DNA of 9,399 nt, from contig JBNJGC010000103.1 of assembly GCA_051747405.1 (NCBI GenBank), forward strand, positions 1 to 9,399. The letters are read 5' to 3'. The notes below the pieces were generated by a model that was given only the letters and a program-made list of their open reading frames with translations, was not told where the DNA came from and ran no database searches. The translations under genes and the position numbers were made by a program. The stretch comes from JAPHTQ01 sp051747405 (GTDB lineage Bacteria > Pseudomonadota > Gammaproteobacteria > Thiohalomonadales > Thiohalomonadaceae). This document shows, piece by piece, positions 1 to 5,670 of this stretch; positions within the stretch are counted from its first letter, which is position 1; each line of letters opens with the position of its first letter.

Positions 1-185
1 TTCAGGTGGCCCTTGGCCGCCTCTTCCGCCCAGTACTCACCCATCTGGGTGGAGGGGGTGATGGGGTAGGCGCCGGCGGCATCCGAGGCCTCGCGCTCGC
101 ACATAATGACGGCGGTGTTGCCGTCCATGGCCATGCGGGTACCCGGATACTTGAACTGTTTGGTCTCTTTCTTTTTACCGAACAT
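1..185 (-). CDS. 2-oxoacid:ferredoxin oxidoreductase (PFOR-type), alpha/domain I N-terminus, partial
   Basis: Only the first 61 or so codons are in the window; the rest lies beyond the left edge. Translated from the minus strand, the protein starts MFGKKKETKQF and then carries MDGNTAVIMCEREASD followed by GAYPITPSTQMGEYW. The DGNxAV and YPITPSxxM signatures mark the thiamine-pyrophosphate-dependent pyruvate/2-oxoacid:ferredoxin (flavodoxin) oxidoreductases, where they form the start of the domain that helps bind substrate and TPP. The reaction in that family is CoA-dependent oxidative decarboxylation of a 2-oxoacid with ferredoxin reduction, or its reverse. I chose the ATG at 183-185: a GAGAGG Shine-Dalgarno lies 9 nt upstream, whereas an in-frame ATG at 192-194 abuts that same motif. 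It sits 34 nt downstream of the RnfB-like gene on the same strand, suggesting one operon and a direct electron route. Whether it is a single-chain NifJ type or a split alpha subunit cannot be seen here. Confidence 0.75.
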   Translation of the reverse strand, partial: MFGKKKETKQFKYPGTRMAMDGNTAVIMCEREASDAAGAYPITPSTQMGEYWAEEAAKGHL

Positions 186-219
186 ACCTTCCATCCTCTC
201 GTTTTGTTTCGCTGCCGGC

Positions 220-1095
220 TCAGGCGACGGGCAGGGCGGTTTGGCGAATGATCTTTTTGGCCTTCGGGCCTTTACGAATCTGTTGCTTGTCGTCCAGCCA
301 GACGATGGCCCCGGAGGGGCAGCGCTGGATGGCGACCTCGGTGGCGAGGTCGTTCTGCTCGTAGTCGACCGTGGCCAGGTTGTTGACGATCTGAATCAGC
401 CCCTGCGGCGCATCCACCGAGCACTTCTCGCAGCCGGTGCAGGCCACGTCGCACTCGTCCTCGGCGTCGTCGCCGAAGGCGAGACTCTTGCAAGCGACCC
501 ACAACCGGTGGCTCACCGGCTGCAGGGAGAAGAGGTCGCGGGGGCAGATATCGACGCAGTCGCCGCAGGCGGTGCACTTTTCCGGGTCCACCTCGGGCAG
601 GCGGTGGGGATTCATCACGATGGCGTCGAAGTCGCAGACATCGGCGCAGTCGGCCAGACCCATGCAGCCCCAACTGCACCCCTTGCCGCCGCCGCCGGCC
701 ATTGCGGCGGCGCGGCACGACGCCAGCCCCTCGTAGTGGGCGTGGTGGCGGGCCACGTTGCTGCCGCCGGCGCAGGCGAGGCGGGCGATGCGCTTCTCCG
801 CCCCGCCCACATCCACGCCCAGGTAGTCGGCGATGGCCTGGGCATCGTCGGTGGTATTGACCGTGCACTCGCCGGGGGTGATCTCACCGGCCACCAGCGC
901 CTCGGCGAACGGACGGCAGCCGGGCTGGCCGCAAGCGCCGCAGTTGGTACCGGGCAGTAACTGCTCTACCTCGTCGATGCGCGGGTCCTCGTAGACGTAG
1001 AGCTTGCGGTTGGCGACAGCCAGCACCGAGGCCAGGGAGACTCCGAGGACGGACATGAATCCGACGGCGACGGCGATGTTGTTGACTGTAGACAT
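220..1095 (-). CDS. RnfB-like membrane-anchored polyferredoxin
   Basis: The protein is 291 residues from the ATG at 1093-1095 (GGAG four bases upstream). A longer frame from 1137 adds 14 residues that look untranslated. Residues about 5-27 form one hydrophobic anchor. A four-cysteine Fe-S domain follows (C52, C55, C60, C77; NCGACGQPGC), as at the start of RnfB. A cysteine-rich middle segment has C108, C127, C140, C144, C150 and C154. A classical 4Fe-4S motif is CTACGDCVDIC (C174, C177, C180, C184). A second ferredoxin-like motif, CTGCEKC (C219, C222, C225), has alanine at 229 where the fourth cysteine is expected; C259 in RCPSGAI or C215 may replace it. RnfB normally passes electrons between ferredoxin and the Rnf/Rsx membrane complex. 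No other rnf genes are visible, and the next gene is a PFOR-type oxidoreductase, so this looks like a dedicated PFOR redox partner. Family assignment is firm; partner and direction of electron flow are inferred. Confidence 0.85.
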   Translation of the reverse strand: MSTVNNIAVAVGFMSVLGVSLASVLAVANRKLYVYEDPRIDEVEQLLPGTNCGACGQPGCRPFAEALVAGEITPGECTVNTTDDAQAIADYLGVDVGGAEKRIARLACAGGSNVARHHAHYEGLASCRAAAMAGGGGKGCSWGCMGLADCADVCDFDAIVMNPHRLPEVDPEKCTACGDCVDICPRDLFSLQPVSHRLWVACKSLAFGDDAEDECDVACTGCEKCSVDAPQGLIQIVNNLATVDYEQNDLATEVAIQRCPSGAIVWLDDKQQIRKGPKAKKIIRQTALPVA

Positions 1096-1170
1096 GTGAC
1101 TCCGTAATCCCGACTGTTTTGGTAATAAATGACGCACAGTTCGTGGGGTTGAAGCGGAGTCTATGAAGGA

Positions 1171-1219
1171 TTTATGTATTTACCAACTAAATTATTTCAA
1201 TTTTATGTATTAAAAACTA
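1171..1219. repeat. Direct repeat TTTATGTATT, 31-bp period, candidate regulator site
   Basis: TTTATGTATT occurs exactly at 1171-1180 and again at 1202-1211. The similarity continues loosely into an ACCAACTA / AAAAACTA tail, giving two half-sites of 18-19 bp. The start-to-start distance of 31 bp is close to three helical turns, so both copies would face the same side of the DNA. This is the kind of arrangement used by a tetrameric LysR protein. In AT-rich DNA chance matches are more likely, so it remains a candidate. Confidence 0.35.
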
Positions 1220-1251
1220 TGGATTAAATATTTAGTATTTGTGAATATAAA

Positions 1252-1260
1252 TGATATATT
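1252..1260 (+). promoter_or_regulatory. Candidate extended -10 promoter of the LysR gene
   Basis: TGaTATATT matches an extended -10 element (TGn followed by TATAAT-like TATATT at 1255-1260). It lies 33 bp before the ATG at 1294. No good -35 hexamer is found at the usual distance, which an extended -10 can tolerate. Confidence 0.4.
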
Positions 1261-1293
1261 TGAGATTGTATTTTTTAATAAATGAGGTCGACC

Positions 1294-2220
1294 ATGCCTG
1301 CGCCCCTCTACTACAAGCAAAATCGTCTCAAGCAGTTGCGCGCCTTCTGCTTCGCCGCCCGCACCGGCAGCATCTCCCTTGCCGCCGAGGAGCTGTTCCT
1401 TAGCCAGCCTTCGGTCACCCTGCAGATCCAGGCCCTTGAGCGGGAGATGGATATCACCCTGTTTGAGCGTCGCGGTCCCCACATCAAGCTCACGCCAGAG
1501 GGGGAGATCCTCTACCAACTGGCCGACCCGTTGGTGGAGGGGATCGATAAACTCCAGGAGAGCTTCGCCGCCCATTACGGCAAGCTTGAGTCGGGGGAGT
1601 TGAACATCGCGGCGGGGGAGTCGACCATCCTCTACATCCTGCCGCAGTGGATAAAGAAGTTCGCCGAGGCCTATCCGCGTATTCGCATCAAGCTGCACAA
1701 CGTCACCGGACGCGACGGGATGTCGATGCTGCGCGCCGATGAGGCGGACTTCGCCGTCGGCTCCATGCTGGAGGTGCCGGAGGATATCGTCTACCGCCCC
1801 AGCGTCACCTACGACACCGTGCTCATCACGCCGCAGGACCACCCACTGGCCGGACGGGAGAATATTCGCCTGGAGGAGATCAGCCCCTACGGGCTCATCC
1901 TGCCGCCGCGCCACCTCAGCACCTGGGGCACGGTGAAGACCGTCTTCAGCCAGCACAACGTCGCCTTCCAGGTAGCCCTGGAGGCGGGTGGTTGGGAGGT
2001 GATCAAGAAATATGTCGAGCTGGGTCTCGGCGTCTCCATCGTCAGTGACGTCTGCCTGACCGATTGCGACCGGGTGGCACGCATCCCGCTGGAGCACTAC
2101 TTCCCCGGTCGCAGCTACGGGATCGTGCTGCGCAAGGGCAAGTTCCTCTCACCCCAGGCACGCCGCTTTATCGAGATGATGGACCCGGAGTTTCTGGCGG
2201 ATGAGGAGACGGCGGAGTAG
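1294..2220 (+). CDS. CysB-like LysR-family transcriptional regulator
   Basis: This 308-residue protein has normal LysR length and layout. A winged helix-turn-helix occupies about residues 13-72 (RLKQLRAFCFAARTGSIS, then LSQPSVTLQIQALE and LFERRG), followed by a linker helix and a periplasmic-binding-protein-like effector domain from about residue 100 to 300. The start of the effector domain, GELNIAAGEST, resembles the anion-binding loop region of CysB/Cbl-type members, but the ligand cannot be told from sequence. I prefer the ATG at 1294 because GAGG lies six bases upstream; the upstream ATG at 1282 overlaps that ribosome-binding site. It is transcribed away from the RnfB-like/PFOR pair, the classical layout for a LysR activator and its target operon. 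The DNA-binding role is firm; the target is inferred. Confidence 0.9.
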   Translation: MPAPLYYKQNRLKQLRAFCFAARTGSISLAAEELFLSQPSVTLQIQALEREMDITLFERRGPHIKLTPEGEILYQLADPLVEGIDKLQESFAAHYGKLESGELNIAAGESTILYILPQWIKKFAEAYPRIRIKLHNVTGRDGMSMLRADEADFAVGSMLEVPEDIVYRPSVTYDTVLITPQDHPLAGRENIRLEEISPYGLILPPRHLSTWGTVKTVFSQHNVAFQVALEAGGWEVIKKYVELGLGVSIVSDVCLTDCDRVARIPLEHYFPGRSYGIVLRKGKFLSPQARRFIEMMDPEFLADEETAE

Positions 2221-2263
2221 GGGCCGGGGATCAGTGCGCATGTTTGCGTTCCTGGCGCCATTG

Positions 2264-2372
2264 CGGTTAATCGGGAATTCGTAGGCCAGGCTGCCCCGTC
2301 CGGGGGCGTGTGCCAGATGGCATTACGGTGTCGGTCAAAGGCGCCGACCTTGAGCGGCTCGGCTGCCTGGCG
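2264..2372. repeat. Dispersed repeat A, copy 1
   Basis: This 109-bp stretch closely matches 3096-3207 in the same orientation. Shared blocks include CGGTTAAT, CGTAGGCCAGGCTGCC, GTCCGGGGGC, ACGGTGTCGGTC and GACCTTGAGCGG. Each copy contains the near-inverted pair GCCAGGCTGCC (2285-2295) and GGCTGCCTGGC (2361-2371), one mismatch from a perfect inverted repeat. It also has an internal GC-rich hairpin (GCCCC-GTCCG-GGGGC). No coding function is likely; short frames through it translate similarly in both copies simply because the DNA is repeated. It begins 43 nt after the LysR stop. Confidence 0.75.
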
Positions 2373-2451
2373 TCTTTGCTGCGAACATGGGGCGCTATCA
2401 GTTATCCATGCTATCCTGCTAACAGTCAGATTTAATCTTGAGGTGTGAGAG

Positions 2452-2664
2452 ATGATGAACATTCGTCTTGACGACCCTACGCTTGAAGAGAGTATCAACA
2501 AGCTGTTCGGTTCTGATGAGCGGCGTATCGCACAGGCTTTTTCCGAATTTCTCTTCCATCATCAACTCAAGGAGGATATAGGGATCTCCATTGAGCAGCT
2601 TGATGCGGGCAAGGGGGAGTCTTTGAAAGAGGCCATGCAGACGATTCGCGATAAGTATGAGTGA
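2452..2664 (+). CDS. Putative type II antitoxin (partner of ParE/RelE-type toxin)
   Basis: This 70-residue acidic protein starts MMNIRLDDPTLEESINKLFG. The short beta-strand-like start (MNIRLDD) followed by helices is compatible with a ribbon-helix-helix DNA-binding domain, with a C-terminal tail likely to wrap the toxin. I cannot name the antitoxin family from sequence alone; the call rests on small size and its position directly before a ParE/RelE-like reading frame. The ATG at 2452 has GAGG eight bases upstream (2440-2443); ATG 2455 is also possible. Its stop codon overlaps the toxin start by 8 nt, as is common in toxin-antitoxin operons. GC content is visibly lower than in the neighbouring genes, suggesting acquisition. 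A direct repeat TATCC at 2403-2407 and 2412-2416 upstream might be part of an autoregulatory operator, weakly supported. Confidence 0.65.
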   Translation: MMNIRLDDPTLEESINKLFGSDERRIAQAFSEFLFHHQLKEDIGISIEQLDAGKGESLKEAMQTIRDKYE

Positions 2665-2946
2665 GCGTCGGAAGATTATATTCTCACCCAGGCGCGGGAG
2701 AGAATGGCAGAGGTCGCCGACTATCTCTATCAGCAGCAAGGTGATGCACGCTTTGTTGTGGGTTTTTTGAACCGCATTGAGGAATGGCTTGATACGATCT
2801 TGGCTCAATTTCCCGAGTCGGGTACTCCTGTGCCGGAGTTGAGTGATAACGCCCGACGAGTCGTGTACAAACGTTACAGTTTCATCTATCGGTATGACGG
2901 CGAGTCAGTGGAGATACTGACAGTCTATCGAGAAAACCTGCCCTGA
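2657..2946 (+). pseudogene. ParE/RelE-family toxin broken by a -1 frameshift
   Basis: The natural start is the ATG at 2657-2659, overlapping the antitoxin stop. It reads MSERRKIIFSPR, a typical first beta-strand of ParE/RelE toxins. This frame then turns to unrelated residues and stops at 2768-2770. The matching continuation, ARERMAEVADYLYQQ, lies one frame back from about 2692 and runs to the stop at 2944. Joining them near 2690-2692 gives a 96-residue protein, the normal length, with the family's helix pair (LNRIEEWLDTILAQFPESG) and C-terminal RRVVYKRYSFIYRY...VEILTVYREN strands. A single-base deletion around 2687-2697 explains it. The family inhibits DNA gyrase (ParE) or cleaves mRNA (RelE). 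No X XXY YYZ slippery heptamer is present at the junction, so programmed frameshifting is unlikely. Starting at the internal ATG 2704 would give 80 residues lacking the first strand. A sequencing error remains possible. Confidence 0.8.
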
Positions 2947-2976
2947 ATCGGCATTATCACAGCGCTCGTCAACTAA

Positions 2977-3061
2977 GCCTGGCGCCACTGCATCTCCGCA
3001 GGCCCCAGCGGTAGATAAACCGAACCCAAGAAGATGCGTTTCGCAGGCTCAGCACATCCTA
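2977..3061. repeat. Dispersed repeat B, copy 1
   Basis: This 85-bp stretch aligns without gaps to 3200-3284 with 75 matching positions. The right half is the best conserved (CCGAACCCAAGAAGATGCG, then TTCGCAGGCTCAGC). Its terminal palindrome GATGCGTT...AGCACATC is imperfect compared with copy 2, so this copy looks more degenerate. It starts 30 nt after the toxin stop. The GATGCGC...GCGCATC type of palindrome resembles repetitive extragenic palindromes seen between genes of many proteobacteria; membership in a particular family is not established. Confidence 0.75.
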
Positions 3062-3095
3062 TGCGGCTTCAAACCTTCGCGTCTTTGCGCCTTTA

Positions 3096-3207
3096 CGGTT
3101 AATTGAGAAGAGTCGTAGGCCAGGCTGCCCTGTCCGGGGGCAGGTGCGCAAATGGTATAACGGTGTCGGTCGAAGGCGTCGACCTTGAGCGGTTCGGCTG
3201 CCTGGCG
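3096..3207. repeat. Dispersed repeat A, copy 2
   Basis: This is the second, 112-bp copy of the repeat at 2264-2372, in the same orientation with about three bases of net insertion. It retains the near-inverted ends GCCAGGCTGCC (3119-3129) and GGCTGCCTGGC (3196-3206), the hairpin CTGCCC...GGGCAG, and a second hairpin GGTCGA-AGGCG-TCGACC (3169-3185). Just before it, 3074-3095 reads CCTTCGCGTCTTTGCGCCTT, a motif I recognise from interspersed intergenic repeats in environmental bacteria. Its right end runs directly into repeat B copy 2 with an 8-bp overlap. The whole gene-free stretch from 2947 to 3281 is made of these elements and short linkers. Confidence 0.75.
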
Positions 3208-3284
3208 CGTCGGTATTTCCGCATGTCCCAGCGGTAGATAAGCCGAACCCAAGAAGATGCGCTTCGCAGGCTCAGCGCATCCTA
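3200..3284. repeat. Dispersed repeat B, copy 2, containing the end of the kinase gene
   Basis: Second copy of the 85-bp repeat at 2977-3061 (75 of 85 positions identical). Its final bases CCTA extend into the histidine kinase gene: read on the minus strand the repeat begins TAGGATGCGC, and that TAG (3282-3284) is the kinase stop codon. The terminal palindrome is perfect in this copy. Confidence 0.75.
3256..3281 (-). terminator. REP-like palindrome directly after the kinase stop; possible terminator
   Basis: GATGCGCT (3256-3263) and AGCGCATC (3274-3281) form a perfect 8-bp inverted repeat with a 10-base loop. On the minus strand it follows the kinase stop codon at once and is followed by TTCTTGGGTT, only partly U-rich. 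It could end transcription or stabilise the 3' end of the two-component operon mRNA, as extragenic palindromes do elsewhere. It is not a canonical rho-independent terminator. Confidence 0.4.
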
Positions 3285-4661
3285 GTGCTCACCTGCCGTC
3301 GGTAGTGTGAGGCTGACCCGCAGCCCCCCCAGAGGGGAGTTGTCGAGGCGGAGTCCTCCACTGTAGAGCTGTGCCAGGTCGTTGACGATGGCCAGCCCCA
3401 GGCCGCTGCCCGGCACCTGCTCGTCGGCGCGTACCCCGCGTTCCATTACCTCCTGGCGTTGCTCAGGCGATAGCCCCGGGCCGTCGTCATCGATGGTGAG
3501 GGTGAACTGCCCATCCTCGCTCGTCAGCGCGATATCGACGCGGCTGGTTGTCCACTTCCAGGCGTTCTCCAGCAGATTGCCGAGCATCTCCTGCAGATCC
3601 TGTTCGTCGCCGCGAAACAGTGGCGCGGCGCCGTGAGTGCTCACCTCGGTGCTAATGTGCTTGTCGGGGTGGAGGCGCTGCATCACCCGTAGCAGGGTAT
3701 CGAGCAGTGGCCGTACCTCGCAGCGTACTCCGGGTACATTCGCCGCGGCGGCGGCACGGGCGCGTGCCAGGTGGTGGTCAACCTGTCTCCGCGCGAGGGC
3801 CACCTGCTGGTTGACCAGGCGCGGGAGTTTGTCGTCGGGCCGGGCGGCGGCGTTGGCCAGGATGGTCAGCGGGGTTTTCAGTGCATGGGCCAGGTTGCCG
3901 GCACGGGTACGGGCCTGTTGGATAATGCGGGCGTTGTGTTCAAGCACGGCATTGAAGTCGTCCACCAGCGGTTGCACCTCCTGCGGGTAGTTACCGCTTA
4001 TCTTTTCGGCTTCGCCGCTGCGCAGCGCTTGCAGGGCCTGGCGTAGGTGGCTCAGAGGGCGTAGTCCGATCACCACCTGCATCACCGCGGCCACCACCAG
4101 ACCAATACCCAGGATCACCAGAGCGATGCTGAGCAGCCCGGTAAAGCGTTCGACCGGCTCCTGCACCAACCGGGCGTCGGTTGCGACGATGAGACGCAGC
4201 CCCTGCTCCGGGGTGTCGGCGGGGTAGATCAAACGCTCGACCATCATCAAGGTATCGTCTTGTGGGCCGGGGATGTGGTGGCGGTGCAGCCTGCCGTCGG
4301 CGGGGGCGTCCTCAGGGACCTCCAGGACGCTGTCCCAGAGCGAGCGTGAGCGCAGCAGGCCGCGGCGCAGTGCGCTGCCGTCGTCGCTGACGGCATCGAT
4401 CTGCCAGTAGTGACCGGAGTAGGGGCGGTGCAGATTGGGATCTCCCGGTTCGCCGCTGAGGGTTGTTTTGCCCTGGGCGTCGACAGCCAGCATGGCGCTG
4501 AGCTGTTCGAGCTGGAGCTCAAGTCGGGAGTGGAGCTGCTCTGTGACGTGCTGGCGGAACAGGCCGGAGAGCCCCCAGCCGGCGATGGCCAGCGTGGCGA
4601 TGATCCAGACCAGTGTACCGGCCAGCAGACGCAGGCGTAGCGATCGTGCGGGCAGCATCAT
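3282..4661 (-). CDS. PhoQ-like sensor histidine kinase
   Basis: The protein has 459 residues. Transmembrane segment 1 spans about residues 11-33 and segment 2 about 174-198, enclosing a periplasmic sensor domain of roughly 140 residues with acidic stretches (EVPEDAPADG, PGPQDDT). A HAMP-like linker follows from about 199. The dimerisation/phosphoacceptor motif is NLAHALKTPLTIL with His259. The catalytic ATPase domain shows the N box NLLENAWKW (362-370), DDDGPGL (391-397) and GSGLGLAI (418-425). All kinase signatures are intact. LAHALKTPL is typical of the PhoQ-like group. It autophosphorylates on His259 and passes phosphate to the regulator encoded just upstream. The start ATG overlaps the regulator stop in an ATGA (4658-4661), with a second ATG as the next codon and no clear Shine-Dalgarno, pointing to translational coupling. 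The signal sensed is unknown; PhoQ relatives respond to divalent cations, acid or cationic peptides. Confidence 0.93.
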   Translation of the reverse strand: MMLPARSLRLRLLAGTLVWIIATLAIAGWGLSGLFRQHVTEQLHSRLELQLEQLSAMLAVDAQGKTTLSGEPGDPNLHRPYSGHYWQIDAVSDDGSALRRGLLRSRSLWDSVLEVPEDAPADGRLHRHHIPGPQDDTLMMVERLIYPADTPEQGLRLIVATDARLVQEPVERFTGLLSIALVILGIGLVVAAVMQVVIGLRPLSHLRQALQALRSGEAEKISGNYPQEVQPLVDDFNAVLEHNARIIQQARTRAGNLAHALKTPLTILANAAARPDDKLPRLVNQQVALARRQVDHHLARARAAAAANVPGVRCEVRPLLDTLLRVMQRLHPDKHISTEVSTHGAAPLFRGDEQDLQEMLGNLLENAWKWTTSRVDIALTSEDGQFTLTIDDDGPGLSPEQRQEVMERGVRADEQVPGSGLGLAIVNDLAQLYSGGLRLDNSPLGGLRVSLTLPTAGEH

Positions 4662-5320
4662 TCGGGGCAGACCAGTCGGTAGCCCAGACCGCGTGCGGTT
4701 TGGATGAGGCCGTCGGGCAGCTTCTTGCGCAGCCTGGCGATGAACACCTCGATGGTGTTGGAGTCGCGGTCGAACTCCTGGGCGTAGATATGTACGGTCA
4801 GTTCGGTGCGGGAGATCACCTCACCCTTATGGTGCAGCAGGTAGGTGAGCACGCGCAGCTCGTGCGCGGTGAAGCTGAGCGAGCGCCCCTCAAGGCTGAC
4901 CTTGCCGCTGCGAGTATCCAGCACTAGCGGGCCGCAATGCAGCTCGGCAGTGGCGTGGCCGGCGGCACGACGGATGAGGGCGCGCAGCCGTGCCAACAGC
5001 TCTTCCGTATGGAAAGGTTTGACCAGATAGTCGTCGGCACCGGCGTCGATGCCATCGACCTTTTCATGCCAGGCATCGCGGGCGGTGAGGATCAATACCG
5101 GCATGTGGCGCTGTGCCGCGCGCCACTTTTTCAACACCGTGAGCCCATCCATCTGCGGCAGTCCCAGATCCAGCACCACCGCATCGAACGGCTCCACCTC
5201 GCCCAGGTGGTGGGCGTCGATACCGTTGTCGGCGCACTCCACCACATAACCGGCCTGCTCCAACGTTTCGGCCAGTTGGGCGCTGAGGGTCGGGTCATCC
5301 TCCACCAGCAACAGTCGCAT
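4658..5320 (-). CDS. OmpR/PhoP-family response regulator
   Basis: The protein has 220 residues from the ATG at 5318-5320; a TTG one codon earlier is less likely. A GGGGAG Shine-Dalgarno lies 8 nt upstream, inside the end of the PepSY gene. The receiver domain (1-118) has the acidic pocket E7-D8-D9, the phosphoacceptor D51 in VVLDLGLP, T79 in LILTA and K101 in YLVKPF, all intact. The C-terminal winged helix (about 125-219) has the OmpR-type recognition region SNTIEVFIARLRKKL and the ending TARGLGYRL. It is a DNA-binding transcription regulator activated by phosphorylation by the adjacent kinase. It overlaps the PepSY gene by one base (TGATG) and the kinase by four. By layout it probably controls its own operon and the divergent PepSY/reductase genes. 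QseB/PmrA/PhoP are the nearest named relatives; I do not assign a symbol. Confidence 0.95.
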   Translation of the reverse strand: MRLLLVEDDPTLSAQLAETLEQAGYVVECADNGIDAHHLGEVEPFDAVVLDLGLPQMDGLTVLKKWRAAQRHMPVLILTARDAWHEKVDGIDAGADDYLVKPFHTEELLARLRALIRRAAGHATAELHCGPLVLDTRSGKVSLEGRSLSFTAHELRVLTYLLHHKGEVISRTELTVHIYAQEFDRDSNTIEVFIARLRKKLPDGLIQTARGLGYRLVCPE

Positions 5321-5670
5321 CAACGGCGCTCCCCATGTCGGGCAGCGGGAGCGGTGTCGCGCCCCTTCACCTTCAGTAGCGTGGCGTCGCGGGCGTCCAG
5401 CTCCATCTTCAGCAGCGATCCGCCCTCGCGCAGCAGCTTGATCTCATATACCCAGCGGCCATCCTCGCGCTCCAGTTCGATCTCCAGCACCTCGCCCGGA
5501 TAGTCCTGCGCGACACGGTCGAGCACGGTGCGCAGCGGCAGGATCTCACCCGCCTCCAGCGCCTGACGGGCGCGCTCGTGATCCTCGTCATCGGCCGTGA
5601 CCGGCAGGGCAAACAGGAGCGCCAGCAACGCAGCGCTGAAAAGGCCAATGCGGTGGTGTGCAGTTCTCAT
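5320..5670 (-). CDS. Secreted PepSY-domain protein, first gene of the two-component operon
   Basis: I place the start at the ATG at 5668-5670: it has AGGAGG 8 nt upstream, and it places a clean signal peptide at the N-terminus (MRTAHHRIGL, then a hydrophobic run and ALPVTA|DD, cleavage after residue 26). An upstream ATG at 5710-5712 would add 14 residues and spoil this. The mature part, about 90 residues, is highly charged. A PepSY-type fold occupies about residues 43-102: a helix (LRTVLDRVAQDYPGEVLEIELE), then strands GRWVYEIKLL and LLKMELDARDATLLKVKG. PepSY domains are small, usually extracytoplasmic, and are linked to regulation of proteases or to redox and metal genes. Here it is the first gene before the response regulator, one base overlapping, so it likely modulates or reports to the kinase. 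The C-terminal tail is basic. Confidence 0.85.
   Translation of the reverse strand: MRTAHHRIGLFSAALLALLFALPVTADDEDHERARQALEAGEILPLRTVLDRVAQDYPGEVLEIELEREDGRWVYEIKLLREGGSLLKMELDARDATLLKVKGRDTAPAARHGERR

Larger units (their letters stand above)
1096..1293. promoter_or_regulatory. AT-rich divergent control region between RnfB-like gene and LysR gene
   Basis: This stretch separates two divergent genes and is clearly more AT-rich than the coding DNA around it, especially from about 1170 to 1280. LysR-type regulators usually bind such intergenic regions, repressing themselves and activating the neighbour. It holds a spaced direct repeat (1171-1219), a 10-bp perfect palindrome TAAATATTTA (1225-1234) and an extended -10 for the LysR gene (1252-1260). 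For the minus-strand operon I see no convincing -35/-10 pair; a TTTATT stretch near 1125-1130 read on the minus strand is the best -10 candidate. The role is inferred from layout and composition. Confidence 0.55.

Noticed and set aside
106..960. Long plus-strand frame opposite the RnfB-like gene
   Set aside because: It is a GC-rich antisense shadow: the minus-strand protein has complete Fe-S motifs, and the plus-strand translation is low-complexity with no recognised domain.
2115..2501. Minus-strand frame whose translation resembles another minus-strand frame at 3049-3252 (shared PLKV-AFDRHR)
   Set aside because: The resemblance comes from the duplicated intergenic repeat A. The frame also overlaps the LysR gene end and the antitoxin antisense, and has no supported start.
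2687..2697. Programmed -1 ribosomal frameshift in the toxin gene
   Set aside because: No slippery heptamer of the X XXY YYZ type and no obvious downstream pseudoknot are seen. A simple deletion or sequencing error explains the data better.
2264..3207. Repeat A as integron attC sites flanking a TA gene cassette
   Set aside because: The GTTRRRY and RYYYAAC core sites expected at attC ends are not found: GTTAAT fails the consensus. No integrase is seen.
2947..3281. CRISPR array or insertion sequence in the repeat region
   Set aside because: There are only two copies of each long, diverged repeat with irregular spacing, no short identical repeats with spacers, and no transposase frame.
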